From Synergistaceae bacterium (GTDB lineage: Bacteria > Synergistota > Synergistia > Synergistales > Aminobacteriaceae): DNA of 64,000 nucleotides. Below are positions 53,187-62,730 of the stretch, piece by piece (position 1 is the stretch's first letter; every line of letters starts with the position of its first letter). Location of the stretch: NCBI GenBank assembly GCA_018436595.1, contig JAHDLC010000002.1, positions 1 to 64,000 on the forward strand, read 5' to 3'. Under the pieces are notes generated by a model. The model ran no database searches. It was given only the letters and a program-made list of their open reading frames with translations, and had not been told where the DNA came from. The position numbers were made by a program, and so were the translations under genes.

Positions 53187-54512
53187 GTGGAAAAAGATCT
53201 CAACCGGCTGTGGGAAGAAATCCTGGCTGAAGCGACCCGGTCCCTTCCCGCCGGAACCGCTGACCTGTGGCTTAAAACCTGCATCCCCACCGACCTTGTG
53301 GAGGGGTCCCTCGTTCTCGACGTTCCCAACGTGTTCGTGAAGGAGCAGATCTCCTCAAGGTTTCTGAAGGACCTTGTCCGCATCTGCAGGGAAACGGGAA
53401 AAAGCGACGACATCGAACTCCGGGTGGGGTCGGAAACGAAAAAGGACGAACAGAAGCGGGCCCAGAAGGCTGTATCCGGGGGCTCCGCTGAATCCCGCGG
53501 AGGACTCAACCCGGGCTATCTTTTCAACTCCTTCGTGGTTGGAAAGTCCAACAGGCTGGCCCACGCGGCAAGTCTCGCCGTGGCGGAGACGCCGGGGGAG
53601 GCCTACAATCCTCTCTTCATCTGGGGAGGCGTCGGGTTGGGGAAAACCCATCTCATGCACGCCATCGGCCATTACGTCCTCGACAGGAACCCGAACCACA
53701 AGGTGACCTACGTGAGTTCGGAGAAGTTCATCAACGAGTTCATCCAGTCCATCAAGAACAACAAGACCCAGGAGTTCAAGTCCAAGTACAGGAGCGTGGA
53801 CATCCTCCTCATCGACGATATCCAGTTCCTTGGAAACAAGGGGAGCAGTCAGGAAGAGTTTTTCCACACCTTCAACCAGCTCCACACGTCGAAAAAACAG
53901 ATCGTCATCTGTTCCGACCGGCCGCCGAAGGATATCCAGAGCATCGAGGACAGGCTCGTGAGCCGTTTCGAATGGGGCCTTGTCACGGACATCCAGTCAC
54001 CGGATCTCGAAACCAGGATCGCCATCCTGCAGAAAAAGGCCCAGCTCCGCCGCTATGACATCCCCGACGACGTGATCAATTTTCTTGCCGTCAACATCCC
54101 GAGCAACATCCGGGAGCTCGAGGGGGCCCTCAACAGGGTAGTGGCCTGCGCCGAGCTTTCCAGCGAGCCCATCACCGAGGAAAATACCGGTGAGTGGCTC
54201 AAGGACGTGATCCGAAAGGATATCCGCGGGCCGGTAAGCGTGGACGCCATCCAGCACGCTGTGGCGGAATTCTTCAGCATGAGCGTGGACGATCTTCTGA
54301 GCGCCAAAAGGACGTCCGACCTGGCCCTCGCCCGGCAGATCGCCATGTTCCTGTGCCGCAAGCTTACCGAGGTCAGCCTGCAGCAGATCGGTCTCTCCTT
54401 CCGGAAGAAGGACCATACCACTGTGCTTCACGCACACAGGAAGATCAGCCAGATGGTGAAGGAGCAGCCAAGAATCCGGCAGATTGTGGATACAATCGAG
54501 GGAAAACTGTGA
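53187..54512 (+). CDS. dnaA: Chromosomal replication initiator DnaA
   Basis: 441-residue AAA+ initiator. Domain I at the N-terminus, a short linker, then Walker A GGVGLGKTHLMHA, Walker B ILLIDDIQFL, sensor 1 SDRPPKDI, box VII and the arginine region SNIRELEGALNRV; domain IV ends with DHTTVLHAHRKI for DnaA-box recognition. The start is GTG at 53187 after GAGGTGA. Flanked by box clusters on both sides. Confidence 0.97.
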   Translation: MEKDLNRLWEEILAEATRSLPAGTADLWLKTCIPTDLVEGSLVLDVPNVFVKEQISSRFLKDLVRICRETGKSDDIELRVGSETKKDEQKRAQKAVSGGSAESRGGLNPGYLFNSFVVGKSNRLAHAASLAVAETPGEAYNPLFIWGGVGLGKTHLMHAIGHYVLDRNPNHKVTYVSSEKFINEFIQSIKNNKTQEFKSKYRSVDILLIDDIQFLGNKGSSQEEFFHTFNQLHTSKKQIVICSDRPPKDIQSIEDRLVSRFEWGLVTDIQSPDLETRIAILQKKAQLRRYDIPDDVINFLAVNIPSNIRELEGALNRVVACAELSSEPITEENTGEWLKDVIRKDIRGPVSVDAIQHAVAEFFSMSVDDLLSAKRTSDLALARQIAMFLCRKLTEVSLQQIGLSFRKKDHTTVLHAHRKISQMVKEQPRIRQIVDTIEGKL

Positions 54513-54527
54513 ACGGATTTCCCCTTT

Positions 54528-54659
54528 TGTGGATAAGCCGGCCTCAATCGGAGATTATTCTTTTTTCCTGTGGATACTGTGAATAACTTTGCCGGTCAGG
54601 GGAAAATCTGTCCACAGGGGAAAACTCCGTCATAGGGCCCGGCCGTCGGGTTATCCACA
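54528..54659. other. Second DnaA-box cluster between dnaA and dnaN
   Basis: Perfect boxes TGTGGATAA at 54528-54536 and TTATCCACA at 54651-54659, plus near matches at 54569-54577, 54578-54586 and 54608-54616. With the upstream cluster this gives a bipartite origin embracing dnaA, as known in Bacillus and Helicobacter. An AT-rich run (about 54670-54716) precedes dnaN. Confidence 0.8.
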
Positions 54660-54737
54660 GTATTCGCACTGCCTATTATCATTACTGTCACTAAAACCAA
54701 AAAATAATAAAAGATGTACTTCGGGGAGGGAAACATT

Positions 54738-55922
54738 GTGAGACTTCAGATCAACAAGGGAGAGTTCATGAAAAACTGGCAGATCGCCGAAAGGAGCACC
54801 AGTTCGAAAAGCACCATCAACTCTCTTACGGGCATACTGCTGAAAGCCTCCGGCCAGGACGATGAAAATACCGTCCGCCTCGAGGCCACCGACCTGAAAA
54901 CATCCGTCAAGTGCATCTCCCGGGGAATCCTCGTGGAAGAAGAGGGAGAAGCGGTCCTGCCGGTCAAGGTCGTGGGAGAACTCTTCAAAAAAGCTCCCAC
55001 CAGCGTTTTCACCGTCTCCGTCACCGACGGAAAAGGGCTGATTATCGCGGGAAGGAACCGGTACAAGTTCACCACCTACCCTTCCCGGGAATTTCCAACC
55101 CTTCCCGTATCGGAAAGCGCTCCCTTTTTCTGCTCCATCAGCGCTTCCGAGCTGCTCCGGACCATCTCCGAGGGAACCGTGGCAAGCACCGTGGGAGAGG
55201 AATTCCCCAAGTACCTCGGCACGGCGTTCTTCCAGATGAAGGACGGAGAGCTCCGGGTCATTTCCACCGACGGGCGGCGGCTTTCCCTGTCCAAATGCTA
55301 CCCGGCGGAAAAAGGAGAGGACAGCGACTTCCTCCTTCCCATCACCGGCCTGAAGGAGCTGCAGCGGCTGCTTTCCTCCGTTGACGGGGAAACCCCTGTC
55401 CAGGTCCTTTCCGATACCACCCTGGTGTTCTTCCAGATGGGGAGTCTTGAATTCTCCGTCCGGAGAGTGGAAGCCGCGTTCCCGAACTACGAAAAGATCC
55501 TGAACCCCCAGAGCACCACCAGCCTTGACGTGGACAGGAATTCCCTCGCGTCAGCCCTGGAACGGGTGGATGTCATCGTCCGGGAATTCAGCCGCATGGT
55601 GCTTTTCCGCCTTTCTCCCCAGGGAGATCTTGTCCTTATGGGAAAGGCTCCCGAAACGGGAGCTGTGGAGGAGATCCTCGACGGAAAGATCGAAGGTGAG
55701 CCCCTGACGGTGGCCTTCAACGTGGGCTTCCTCCTCGACGGCCTGAAGGCCCTCTACGGCGACCGGGCGTTCATCAGCTTCAACGGCCCGGAGGGACAGA
55801 TGACCATGCTCCGTCCTGACCAGAAGGACTTTCTGTACATGGTCATGCCTATCAAGCTCACGGAAAGCGACCTCTCCTTCGAGGAAGATGACGGGGAAGA
55901 GGAGGATTTTCCCACCGAATAA
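54738..55922 (+). CDS. dnaN: DNA polymerase III beta subunit (sliding clamp)
   Basis: 394 residues in three repeated clamp domains. It begins MRLQINKGEFMKNWQIAERSTSSKSTIN and ends with the conserved YMVMPIKL region that forms the protein-binding cleft. The start is GTG at 54738 after GGGGAGGG. The C-terminal tail is unusually acidic (EEDDGEEEDFPTE). recF follows after 3 bp. Confidence 0.96.
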   Translation: MRLQINKGEFMKNWQIAERSTSSKSTINSLTGILLKASGQDDENTVRLEATDLKTSVKCISRGILVEEEGEAVLPVKVVGELFKKAPTSVFTVSVTDGKGLIIAGRNRYKFTTYPSREFPTLPVSESAPFFCSISASELLRTISEGTVASTVGEEFPKYLGTAFFQMKDGELRVISTDGRRLSLSKCYPAEKGEDSDFLLPITGLKELQRLLSSVDGETPVQVLSDTTLVFFQMGSLEFSVRRVEAAFPNYEKILNPQSTTSLDVDRNSLASALERVDVIVREFSRMVLFRLSPQGDLVLMGKAPETGAVEEILDGKIEGEPLTVAFNVGFLLDGLKALYGDRAFISFNGPEGQMTMLRPDQKDFLYMVMPIKLTESDLSFEEDDGEEEDFPTE

Positions 55923-55925
55923 GGC

Positions 55926-56981
55926 ATGTGGTGTTCCGAGTACCTCGTACGAAACTTTCGAAACCTGTCGCCTGTCCGGATTTCCTGGGACCCGGGACTG
56001 AACCTCGTCACGGGAAAAAACGGGGCGGGAAAAACCAACTGTCTTGAAGGACTTCATCTCCTGACGGGATGGGGTCCTTTCGGCGAAAGAAAAGATATCC
56101 CTTCCTGGCGGGGGGAAGGAGACAGGGCGTATATTACCGGTTCCTTCTGCGGCGAGGAGGACCTGTTTCTCGCCATGGCCGTCGGCGGTTCTACCGTGGT
56201 GAAGTGCGACGGAAAGCGGGTTTCCTTTCCCGAGGTGCGGGCGAGGGTGCCCGCTCTCGCGTTTCTTCCGGGGGATATGGCCCTGCTGGATGGATCGCCT
56301 TCTATTCGTCGAAATTTTCTGGATAGATTATGCGCCCTTCTCTTTCCTCTGTACGCCAGGAGAATCAGCGATTTCAGGAGGGCGGTCCGCCACAGGACCG
56401 TTCTTCTCAGGGCGGGCAAGAGGACGGAGCCCCTGTCCCGTGCCATGGCTCCTCTGGCAGCGTGGATATGGTCGTGCAGGGATGAGGCTGTCGGTCTCCT
56501 TTCCCTCGGGCTGGCCCGTTTTCAGGACCTCTCCCCCGCTCCCCTGGAGCTGGCCCATGTCCGGGGAGGCGGTTCGATAGCGGCAGATCCTCTTGATGAC
56601 TGGTGGCAGTCCCTCGAGGCCTGGGGCGAGAGGGAAAGAAGAAGCTGTCTTTCCCTCGTGGGGCCTCACCGGGACGATCTCCTGGTGCGGACGGGAGGAC
56701 GGGATGCGGCTGTTTTTTTCAGCAGGGGCCAGATACGGAGGGCCTCCGTCGCCCTGATGCTCGCGGCGGGCAAGGCCGTGGAGGCCCGGCTGAAACGGAA
56801 GCCCCTGATCCTTCTTGACGAAATTGCCTCTGAGCTCGACGGGGAGGGACGGAGGATAACCGTGGATTCCCTGGAGGGAACGGGGTGGCAGGTTGTTGCT
56901 GCTGCGGCGGAGATGCCTGAGGACCAGTGGCCGGGCAGCATGTGGAAAGTGGAGGAGGGAGCGGTGCTTCCCTGCGTTTGA
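55926..56981 (+). CDS. recF: DNA repair/recombination protein RecF
   Basis: 351-residue SMC-like ATPase that loads RecA at gaps. Walker A GKNGAGKTN, signature FFSRGQIRRASVALMLAAG, Walker B PLILLDEIASELD. Standard position after dnaN. Slightly short compared with the usual 360-370 residues but complete. Confidence 0.94.
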   Translation: MWCSEYLVRNFRNLSPVRISWDPGLNLVTGKNGAGKTNCLEGLHLLTGWGPFGERKDIPSWRGEGDRAYITGSFCGEEDLFLAMAVGGSTVVKCDGKRVSFPEVRARVPALAFLPGDMALLDGSPSIRRNFLDRLCALLFPLYARRISDFRRAVRHRTVLLRAGKRTEPLSRAMAPLAAWIWSCRDEAVGLLSLGLARFQDLSPAPLELAHVRGGGSIAADPLDDWWQSLEAWGERERRSCLSLVGPHRDDLLVRTGGRDAAVFFSRGQIRRASVALMLAAGKAVEARLKRKPLILLDEIASELDGEGRRITVDSLEGTGWQVVAAAAEMPEDQWPGSMWKVEEGAVLPCV

Positions 56982-57016
56982 GAACAGAAACGGGATCCTG
57001 AAAGGAAGAGAATGGA

Positions 57017-58924
57017 ATGGCGGCAGTGTGCGATAAAAAATATGATGTCATTGTTGTGGGAGGAGGTCACGCCGGGTGCGAGGCGGCCCTCGCGGCGGCA
57101 CGGATGGGAGCGGCGGTGCTCCAGCTCAACCTTTACCTGGACAACACGGCCCTCATGCCCTGCAATCCCTCCATAGGGGGGCCGGCAAAGGGGCACCTCG
57201 TCAGGGAAGGAAGCGCCCTCGGAGGAGAGCAGGCAGAGGCCGCCGACAGGTCCGCCATGCTGGTCCGCTGGCTGAACACGTCAAAGGGACCTGCCGTACA
57301 GGCGCTCCGTGCCCAGTGCGACCTCCGGGACTATGCCGCCCATTACACCCTCGCCGTGGAGACCCAGAAAAACCTGGACGTCCACCAGGACGTGGTGACG
57401 GATCTCTGGACGGAAAAGGGCAGGATCAGGGGTGTCCGGACGAAGTACGGTCTTGTCTACGAGGGAAAAACGGTAGTGCTCGCCACGGGAACCTATCTTG
57501 GAGGCAAGGTCTACATCGGGGAGGACAGTTTTGCTTCCGGTCCTCTCGGGCAGGTTCCCTCGGAGGAACTCTCCCGGTCCATCCGGGGAGCGGGCCTTGA
57601 GACGGCGAGGACCCGTACCGATACCACTCCCCGGCTTCATATGGATTCCCTGGACCTTTCTTCCCTTACCGCCCAGGGCAGCGCAGCGGAACCTCTGGCC
57701 TTTTCCCTCTGGGGGAAGGGAAAGATCCACGAGGGGTATTTCTGCCACCTCACGAGGAGCAATCCCCTGACCCACGGCATCATCAGGGAAAACCTCCACA
57801 GGTCTCCCCTCTACATGGGCTGGATGGAGGGATCGGGACCGCGGTACTGCCCTTCCATCGAGGATAAGGTCATCAAGTTTCCGGAGAAGGAAAGCCATCT
57901 CATCTTCCTGGAGCCTGTGTCCCGGGGAAACAGGGAGGTCTACGTGCAGAATTTCTCCACGAGCCTTCCCTACGACGTACAGCTTGCCATGGTCCATTCC
58001 CTTCCCGGGTGCGCCTCTGCCCACATCACCCGTCCCGGGTACGCCATAGAGTACGATTACGTCATCCCTACCCAGCTCCACCCCTATTTGGAGACAAAGA
58101 GGGTGGAAGGGCTTTTCTGCGCCGGGCAGATCAACGGCACGTCGGGGTACGAGGAGGCCGCTGCCCAGGGGCTCCTGGCGGGCATCAACGCCGCCCTGAA
58201 AGCCAGGGGAGAGGAGCCTGTAGTTCTTTCCCGCTCCGAGGCCTATCTCGGGGTGCTGGTGGATGACCTGGTAACCAAGGGAACGAAGGAACCCTACCGG
58301 ATGCTCACCAGCCGATGCGAACACAGGCTGCTTCTGCGCCATGACAACGCCGACCGAAGACTCTCTCCCATCGGGAGGAAGATCGGCCTCATCGGGGATG
58401 AACGGTGGAATGTCCTCCTTGCCAGGTGGAAGCGGATCGATACCGAGGCGGAAAGGCTTGAAAAAGCAAAGATTCCGCCTTCTGAGGGACTGAATGAGGC
58501 TCTGGCGGCCCTGGGATCGTCTCCCCTTTCGGAGACGGTGTCGGCTGCTGACCTGCTGCGCCGGCCGAGGGTACCCTATTCCCTGGTGGAGAGGTTTTCT
58601 CCGTCGCCGGAACCTCCCCGGGGGGAGGAAGTGCAGGCCCTCGAGGTGGAAATCAAATACGAGGGGTATATCGAACGACAGCACCGGCAGGTGGCACGGC
58701 TCTCGAGGATGGAAGAGGTACGTCTTCCATCCGGTCTCGACTATTCCTCCATTTCCGGCCTCCTCGCCGAAAGCAGGCAGAAGCTGGAGGCCCTCCGCCC
58801 CCTCACCCTGGGGCAGGCGGGGCGCATTTCCGGCGTGACTCCTACGGACATTCACCTTCTGTCGGTGTACCTCAATTCTCTGTCGCGGAGGGAAGCGGAC
58901 GATGAGGAATATCAGGCGCAGTAA
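57017..58924 (+). CDS. mnmG: tRNA uridine 5-carboxymethylaminomethyl modification enzyme MnmG
   Basis: 635-residue FAD protein that, with MnmE, modifies wobble U34 of tRNAs. FAD motif VIVVGGGHAGCEAALAAARMG, then NPSIGGPAKGHLVREG, the CPSIEDK segment, GQINGTSGYEEAAAQGL, and C-terminal EVEIKYEGYIERQ. GAAAGGAAGAG precedes the ATG. Standard neighbour of the origin in many bacteria. Overlaps the next gene by 23 bp. Confidence 0.96.
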   Translation: MAAVCDKKYDVIVVGGGHAGCEAALAAARMGAAVLQLNLYLDNTALMPCNPSIGGPAKGHLVREGSALGGEQAEAADRSAMLVRWLNTSKGPAVQALRAQCDLRDYAAHYTLAVETQKNLDVHQDVVTDLWTEKGRIRGVRTKYGLVYEGKTVVLATGTYLGGKVYIGEDSFASGPLGQVPSEELSRSIRGAGLETARTRTDTTPRLHMDSLDLSSLTAQGSAAEPLAFSLWGKGKIHEGYFCHLTRSNPLTHGIIRENLHRSPLYMGWMEGSGPRYCPSIEDKVIKFPEKESHLIFLEPVSRGNREVYVQNFSTSLPYDVQLAMVHSLPGCASAHITRPGYAIEYDYVIPTQLHPYLETKRVEGLFCAGQINGTSGYEEAAAQGLLAGINAALKARGEEPVVLSRSEAYLGVLVDDLVTKGTKEPYRMLTSRCEHRLLLRHDNADRRLSPIGRKIGLIGDERWNVLLARWKRIDTEAERLEKAKIPPSEGLNEALAALGSSPLSETVSAADLLRRPRVPYSLVERFSPSPEPPRGEEVQALEVEIKYEGYIERQHRQVARLSRMEEVRLPSGLDYSSISGLLAESRQKLEALRPLTLGQAGRISGVTPTDIHLLSVYLNSLSRREADDEEYQAQ

Positions 58925-59387
58925 AGGCGTTCCGGGACCTGTGGCCGCTCTCCTGGACCTGGTCATGCCCAGGGGGGCGGAGGAAAAGCTCGCCCTTCCG
59001 GAGCTGAGGGACAAATGGGCCGCCGCGGTGGGCCCCACGCTGGCGAAAAAAACCTGGCCCGACGATATGGAAAAAGGGGTTCTGCTTGTGAAGGCCGACA
59101 GCCCCTCTTCGGCGAAGGCCCTGTCCATGAGGGGGGCCTCCGTGGCCCGGGAGGCCTCGAAGATCACCGGGGTAAAGGTGACCGCCCTGAAGGTGGTGGT
59201 GGGGAAAGCCTCTCCCTCTCCCAGGGCCGGCAAGCCCAGGAAACCGACGCTGGTGAAGCCGAAAAAAGAGGATGTGGACAGGGCTTTCGAGGAAGTGAAA
59301 GAGAAGTTTTCCCCGGAGCGGGAAAACCTCGCCCGGAGGTTTGCCTCCCTCATGACCCTCTACCGCATGCGGTTTCCCGACAAATAG
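58902..59387 (+). CDS. DUF721 (DciA-like) protein
   Basis: 161 residues. The DUF721 core is visible: LRDKWAAAVGPTLAKKTWPDDMEKGVLLVKADSPSSAKALSMR and a following helix. DciA is the replicative-helicase loading factor in bacteria lacking DnaC. The C-terminal half is basic and then helical, possibly disordered in part. Its start lies inside the end of mnmG (23 bp overlap), and it sits within 6 kb of dnaA, consistent with a role in replication. Confidence 0.85.
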   Translation: MRNIRRSKGVPGPVAALLDLVMPRGAEEKLALPELRDKWAAAVGPTLAKKTWPDDMEKGVLLVKADSPSSAKALSMRGASVAREASKITGVKVTALKVVVGKASPSPRAGKPRKPTLVKPKKEDVDRAFEEVKEKFSPERENLARRFASLMTLYRMRFPDK

Positions 59388-59397
59388 GGAGGTTTTT

Positions 59398-62300
59398 TCA
59401 GGTATCCAGCTCTTTTTTCATGGCCTCTTCCGTAAGGGCGAAATGGAACCGGAGCCTGGAAAACAGCTCCTGAAGCTCTTCCGTACGGCCTTTTTCCGCC
59501 TCCGCCTGTATGGCTTTTGCCAGCCGGCTGAGTTCCGGGGCACACCCGTTGGAGGCCGTTCCCTTGATGGTATGGGCTATTTTCGCGCAGGCCCGCAAAT
59601 CACCCTTTTGAATGGCGTCGCCAAGGGCCTCCAGGTCCTCCGGCACAGCCTCCAGAAACAGCTCCAGGAGCATTTTCCCCTCGTCCCGGTCCCCCAGAAG
59701 CCTGGCGAAGAAACTGACCCCGTCGAAGGCGGGGTCTTCTGCCTTCGACGGTTCTTTTCCGGAGAAAAAAGATGAGCCGGAATCCGTGACAGGAGTGACC
59801 GAAGAAGGAATCCATTTGCAGAGCACTCCAAGGAGTTCGTTCGAGGAAAAGGGCTTGGGAAGGTAGTCGTTCATTCCTTTTTTCAGGCATTCATCGGCGA
59901 ATCCTTTGACGGCATGGGCTGTGAGGGCCACCACGGGGACCTGGTGGTCCAGCACCGGAGACCCGGGGTCCCGAATGAAGGCCGTGGCTTCGTAGCCGTC
60001 CATCTCGGGCATCTGGATGTCCATGAGCACGAGGTTGAACCGTTTCTGGGACAGGAGTTCCACCGCTTCGCGGCCATTGGAGGCGGTTTCCGGAAGAAAT
60101 CCTCTCTTTTCCAGAAGCAGCCGCACAAGTTCCCTGTTCACCCTGTTGTCATCCACCACAAGAACTGAGGGGTTTCTTCCCTCCCCTTCCGTACAGAATG
60201 CCGGCACGGAGGAGTTTTTTCCGGGCTGGTGGCTTTCACCCCCTGATTCCCCTGTCTTCAGCGAAAGAATGAAGGTAAAGGCGGATCCCTTTCCCGGAGT
60301 GCTTTCCACCGACAGAACACTGCCCATCATCTCCACGAGTCTCCTGGAGATGGATAGGCCGAGGCCCGTGCCGCCGTATTTTCTGGTCCGGAATGCCTCC
60401 CCCTGCCTGAAGGGGGTAAAAATTTCGCCCATAAATTCCTTCGGGATGCCGATGCCCGTATCGGTGACCGAAAAGGCAATTTTAGCCTCTCCGTCCTCCC
60501 TGCCGAGGAACCTGACGGAGAGGATGACGGATCCCCTTTCCGTGAATTTCAGGGCGTTGCTGAGGAGGTTCGTCAGTATCTGCCGGATCCTGATGGGATC
60601 TCCCAGCAGGACGGCAGGCAGGGCGGGGTCCGCTTCAAGGGAGAGGAACAGACCTTTTTCCGCGGCCTGGGAAAGGAAGGGGGCTAGGGTGTCTTCCAGG
60701 GTCTTTCCGACGGGGAAGGGCAGGACGGAGAGGGAGAAGGTTCCCGACTCGATCTTGGAGAAGTCCAGGAGGTCGTTGAGGACGACGAGGAGGTGCTGGG
60801 CGCTCTCGTGGATCATTCCGGCGAGATTCCGCTGGGATGAGTCGAGAGGTGTTTCCAGAAGAAGTTCCGACATTCCGAGAACACCGTTCATGGGGGTCCT
60901 GATCTCGTGGCTTATGCTGGCCACGAATTCCGATTTTGCGGCGCTCGCCCTTTCAGCTTCATCCCTGGCGGCGCGTATCGTCTCTTCGGCGGTTTTCCTC
61001 TCGGTGATGTCCTCACCCACGGCCTGGAGGAACTGGAGTTTCCCCGAGGGATCGAAGAAACCCCTGTTGATCCACCGCTGCCACCGCAGGGAGCCGTCCG
61101 GGGCGAACACCCGCTCTTCCCTGGAAAAAGACGGCAGTTCCGGTGTAATGGAAGAAAGGGTTTTCTCGATTTCCATCCGGTCGCCGGGATGGAGGAAATC
61201 AAGGAAGGATGTGCCGAGTATCTCCTGCTGCTCCCTCCCGAACCACCGGCAGTAGGCGGCGTTGGCGTAGAGAATGGTTCCATCGGGAAGGCAGGTGGAA
61301 ATGAGAATCGGCATGTCTTCGGCAAGGGAACGGTACCTCTTCTCACTTTCGGTGAGGGACTGGGAAATCTCCTTGAGGGCGGTGACGTCGAAGCTGCACC
61401 CCACGATGCCCGCCACGTTTCCCTTTTCGTCGAAAATTGCACTCTTGGTAATGCTGTACCAAAATTCTCCCCCACTGCCGCGGATCAGCCGCTCCCTGTC
61501 CTGAAGGGTACCGCCCGTGCGGAGAACATACTCGTCCTCCTTTCCGGCGGCCGAGGCGGTGGGTTCTTCCAGGACGTCGGAAGCCGTCCTGCCGATGACA
61601 TCGTCATGCCTCAGGTTCCGGAATTGCGTGAAGGCCCTGTTCACGAAGGTATATTTTCCCTCCCTGTCCTTGAGGTAAAGATGGACCGGAACGGCGTCGA
61701 AGATCTGCTGCCTCAGCTCCAGCTCGGACCGGATCTTTTCCTCCAGCTTCTTCCGTTCGGTGATGTCCTCGAGGAAACCGTCGATGTACAAAGGCTCTCC
61801 GCCGGGAGAAAAAACGCTCCGGTGGAAGAGGTGCACGTGGATGGGAGAACCGTCCCTCCTGAGGAAGACCGTCTCCCGCTCCAGCCACCGGTTCGGATTG
61901 GCAAGAAGGTGAGCCACCACTCCTTCCCGGGCTTCGGGCTCGGCGTAGTGGATCTTTGCCGATGTCCTGTTGACTTCATCCATGAGAGCGGCAGGGGAAG
62001 GGAAACCGAGAATCCGGGCGTGGTGGATGTTGGCCGAGAGGTATTTCCCGTCGAAGGTGACCCGGTACATGCCGATGGGGGCGTTCTCCACCAGTTCGAT
62101 GTACCGGTTTTCCAGCTCGAGGTAACTCTTCTCCTTTTCTTTTTCCAGGATGATGTCCCGTTCACACTCGAAGACAGCGCATACTGTTCCGGAATCGTCT
62201 TTTACCGGTATTCCGCGGGAGAGGAAAACTTTTCCGTTGGTAATGATGACTCTTTCCCTGGTTTCACCGGTGACGAGGGCTTCCCGTACGGGGCAGCCGG

Positions 62301-62523
62301 CGCATGGGGACTCAGAGGAGTGGTGAAGGGAATGGCAGGTCCTGCCGACGAGATTCTCCCTCGGTTTTCCCAGGCGCCCGGCAATTGACGAAGATACCCA
62401 GAGGTACCTCATGTTCGTGTCCAGAAGGGAGAGTTCCTGGCCCAGGGAATCGAGCAGGGGCTGAACGGCCAGGATGCCGGAAAGCACTGTGTCCGGCTGC
62501 AGGGAACGGTTTTCTTCCATCAT
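59398..62523 (-). CDS. Hybrid sensor histidine kinase with four PAS, receiver and Hpt domains
   Basis: 1041 residues, no clear membrane segments. PAS-like domains at about 20-120, 130-255, 265-390 and 395-515; HisKA with EFVASISHEIRTPMNG (about 540); HATPase with NLLSNALKFTE, DTGIGIP and GTGLGLSIS; receiver with VLVVDDNRVNRELV and LVLMDIQMPEMDGYEA; Hpt with AKIAHTIKGTASNGC. A full phosphorelay up to a missing regulator is thus on one chain. PAS 1 has C63-x10-C74-x2-C77, the same spacing as in the kinase at 43.5-46.2 kb. Start 62523 follows GGAAGGGTGGG. Converges on the DUF721 gene with 10 bp between. Confidence 0.93.
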   Translation of the reverse strand: MMEENRSLQPDTVLSGILAVQPLLDSLGQELSLLDTNMRYLWVSSSIAGRLGKPRENLVGRTCHSLHHSSESPCAGCPVREALVTGETRERVIITNGKVFLSRGIPVKDDSGTVCAVFECERDIILEKEKEKSYLELENRYIELVENAPIGMYRVTFDGKYLSANIHHARILGFPSPAALMDEVNRTSAKIHYAEPEAREGVVAHLLANPNRWLERETVFLRRDGSPIHVHLFHRSVFSPGGEPLYIDGFLEDITERKKLEEKIRSELELRQQIFDAVPVHLYLKDREGKYTFVNRAFTQFRNLRHDDVIGRTASDVLEEPTASAAGKEDEYVLRTGGTLQDRERLIRGSGGEFWYSITKSAIFDEKGNVAGIVGCSFDVTALKEISQSLTESEKRYRSLAEDMPILISTCLPDGTILYANAAYCRWFGREQQEILGTSFLDFLHPGDRMEIEKTLSSITPELPSFSREERVFAPDGSLRWQRWINRGFFDPSGKLQFLQAVGEDITERKTAEETIRAARDEAERASAAKSEFVASISHEIRTPMNGVLGMSELLLETPLDSSQRNLAGMIHESAQHLLVVLNDLLDFSKIESGTFSLSVLPFPVGKTLEDTLAPFLSQAAEKGLFLSLEADPALPAVLLGDPIRIRQILTNLLSNALKFTERGSVILSVRFLGREDGEAKIAFSVTDTGIGIPKEFMGEIFTPFRQGEAFRTRKYGGTGLGLSISRRLVEMMGSVLSVESTPGKGSAFTFILSLKTGESGGESHQPGKNSSVPAFCTEGEGRNPSVLVVDDNRVNRELVRLLLEKRGFLPETASNGREAVELLSQKRFNLVLMDIQMPEMDGYEATAFIRDPGSPVLDHQVPVVALTAHAVKGFADECLKKGMNDYLPKPFSSNELLGVLCKWIPSSVTPVTDSGSSFFSGKEPSKAEDPAFDGVSFFARLLGDRDEGKMLLELFLEAVPEDLEALGDAIQKGDLRACAKIAHTIKGTASNGCAPELSRLAKAIQAEAEKGRTEELQELFSRLRFHFALTEEAMKKELDT

Positions 62524-62685
62524 GGTCCCACCCTTCCGGCGGAGAAGTACTGAAATTCTACCTGAAAATACATTCTCCTGCACGAATCCAATAGACCCAA
62601 ATCGTCGGCCAGCGGGGAGCGTCGCCGGTACGGACTTTAGGCGAAAAGGGGAAATCTTTCTATGGGATCCTGATCCAAAAGAGGG

Positions 62686-62691
62686 TATAAT
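62686..62691 (+). promoter_or_regulatory. -10-like TATAAT before the exported 258-aa protein
   Basis: A perfect TATAAT 40 bp upstream of the start in the divergent gap; the -35 region is not clear. Confidence 0.45.
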
Positions 62692-62730
62692 GACTGATCA
62701 TACCTGATGAATTATGAGGAGGCGGCAGCG

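Noticed and set aside
57281-59353. 690-codon minus-strand frame
   Set aside because: Antisense to mnmG and the DUF721 gene, both firmly identified.
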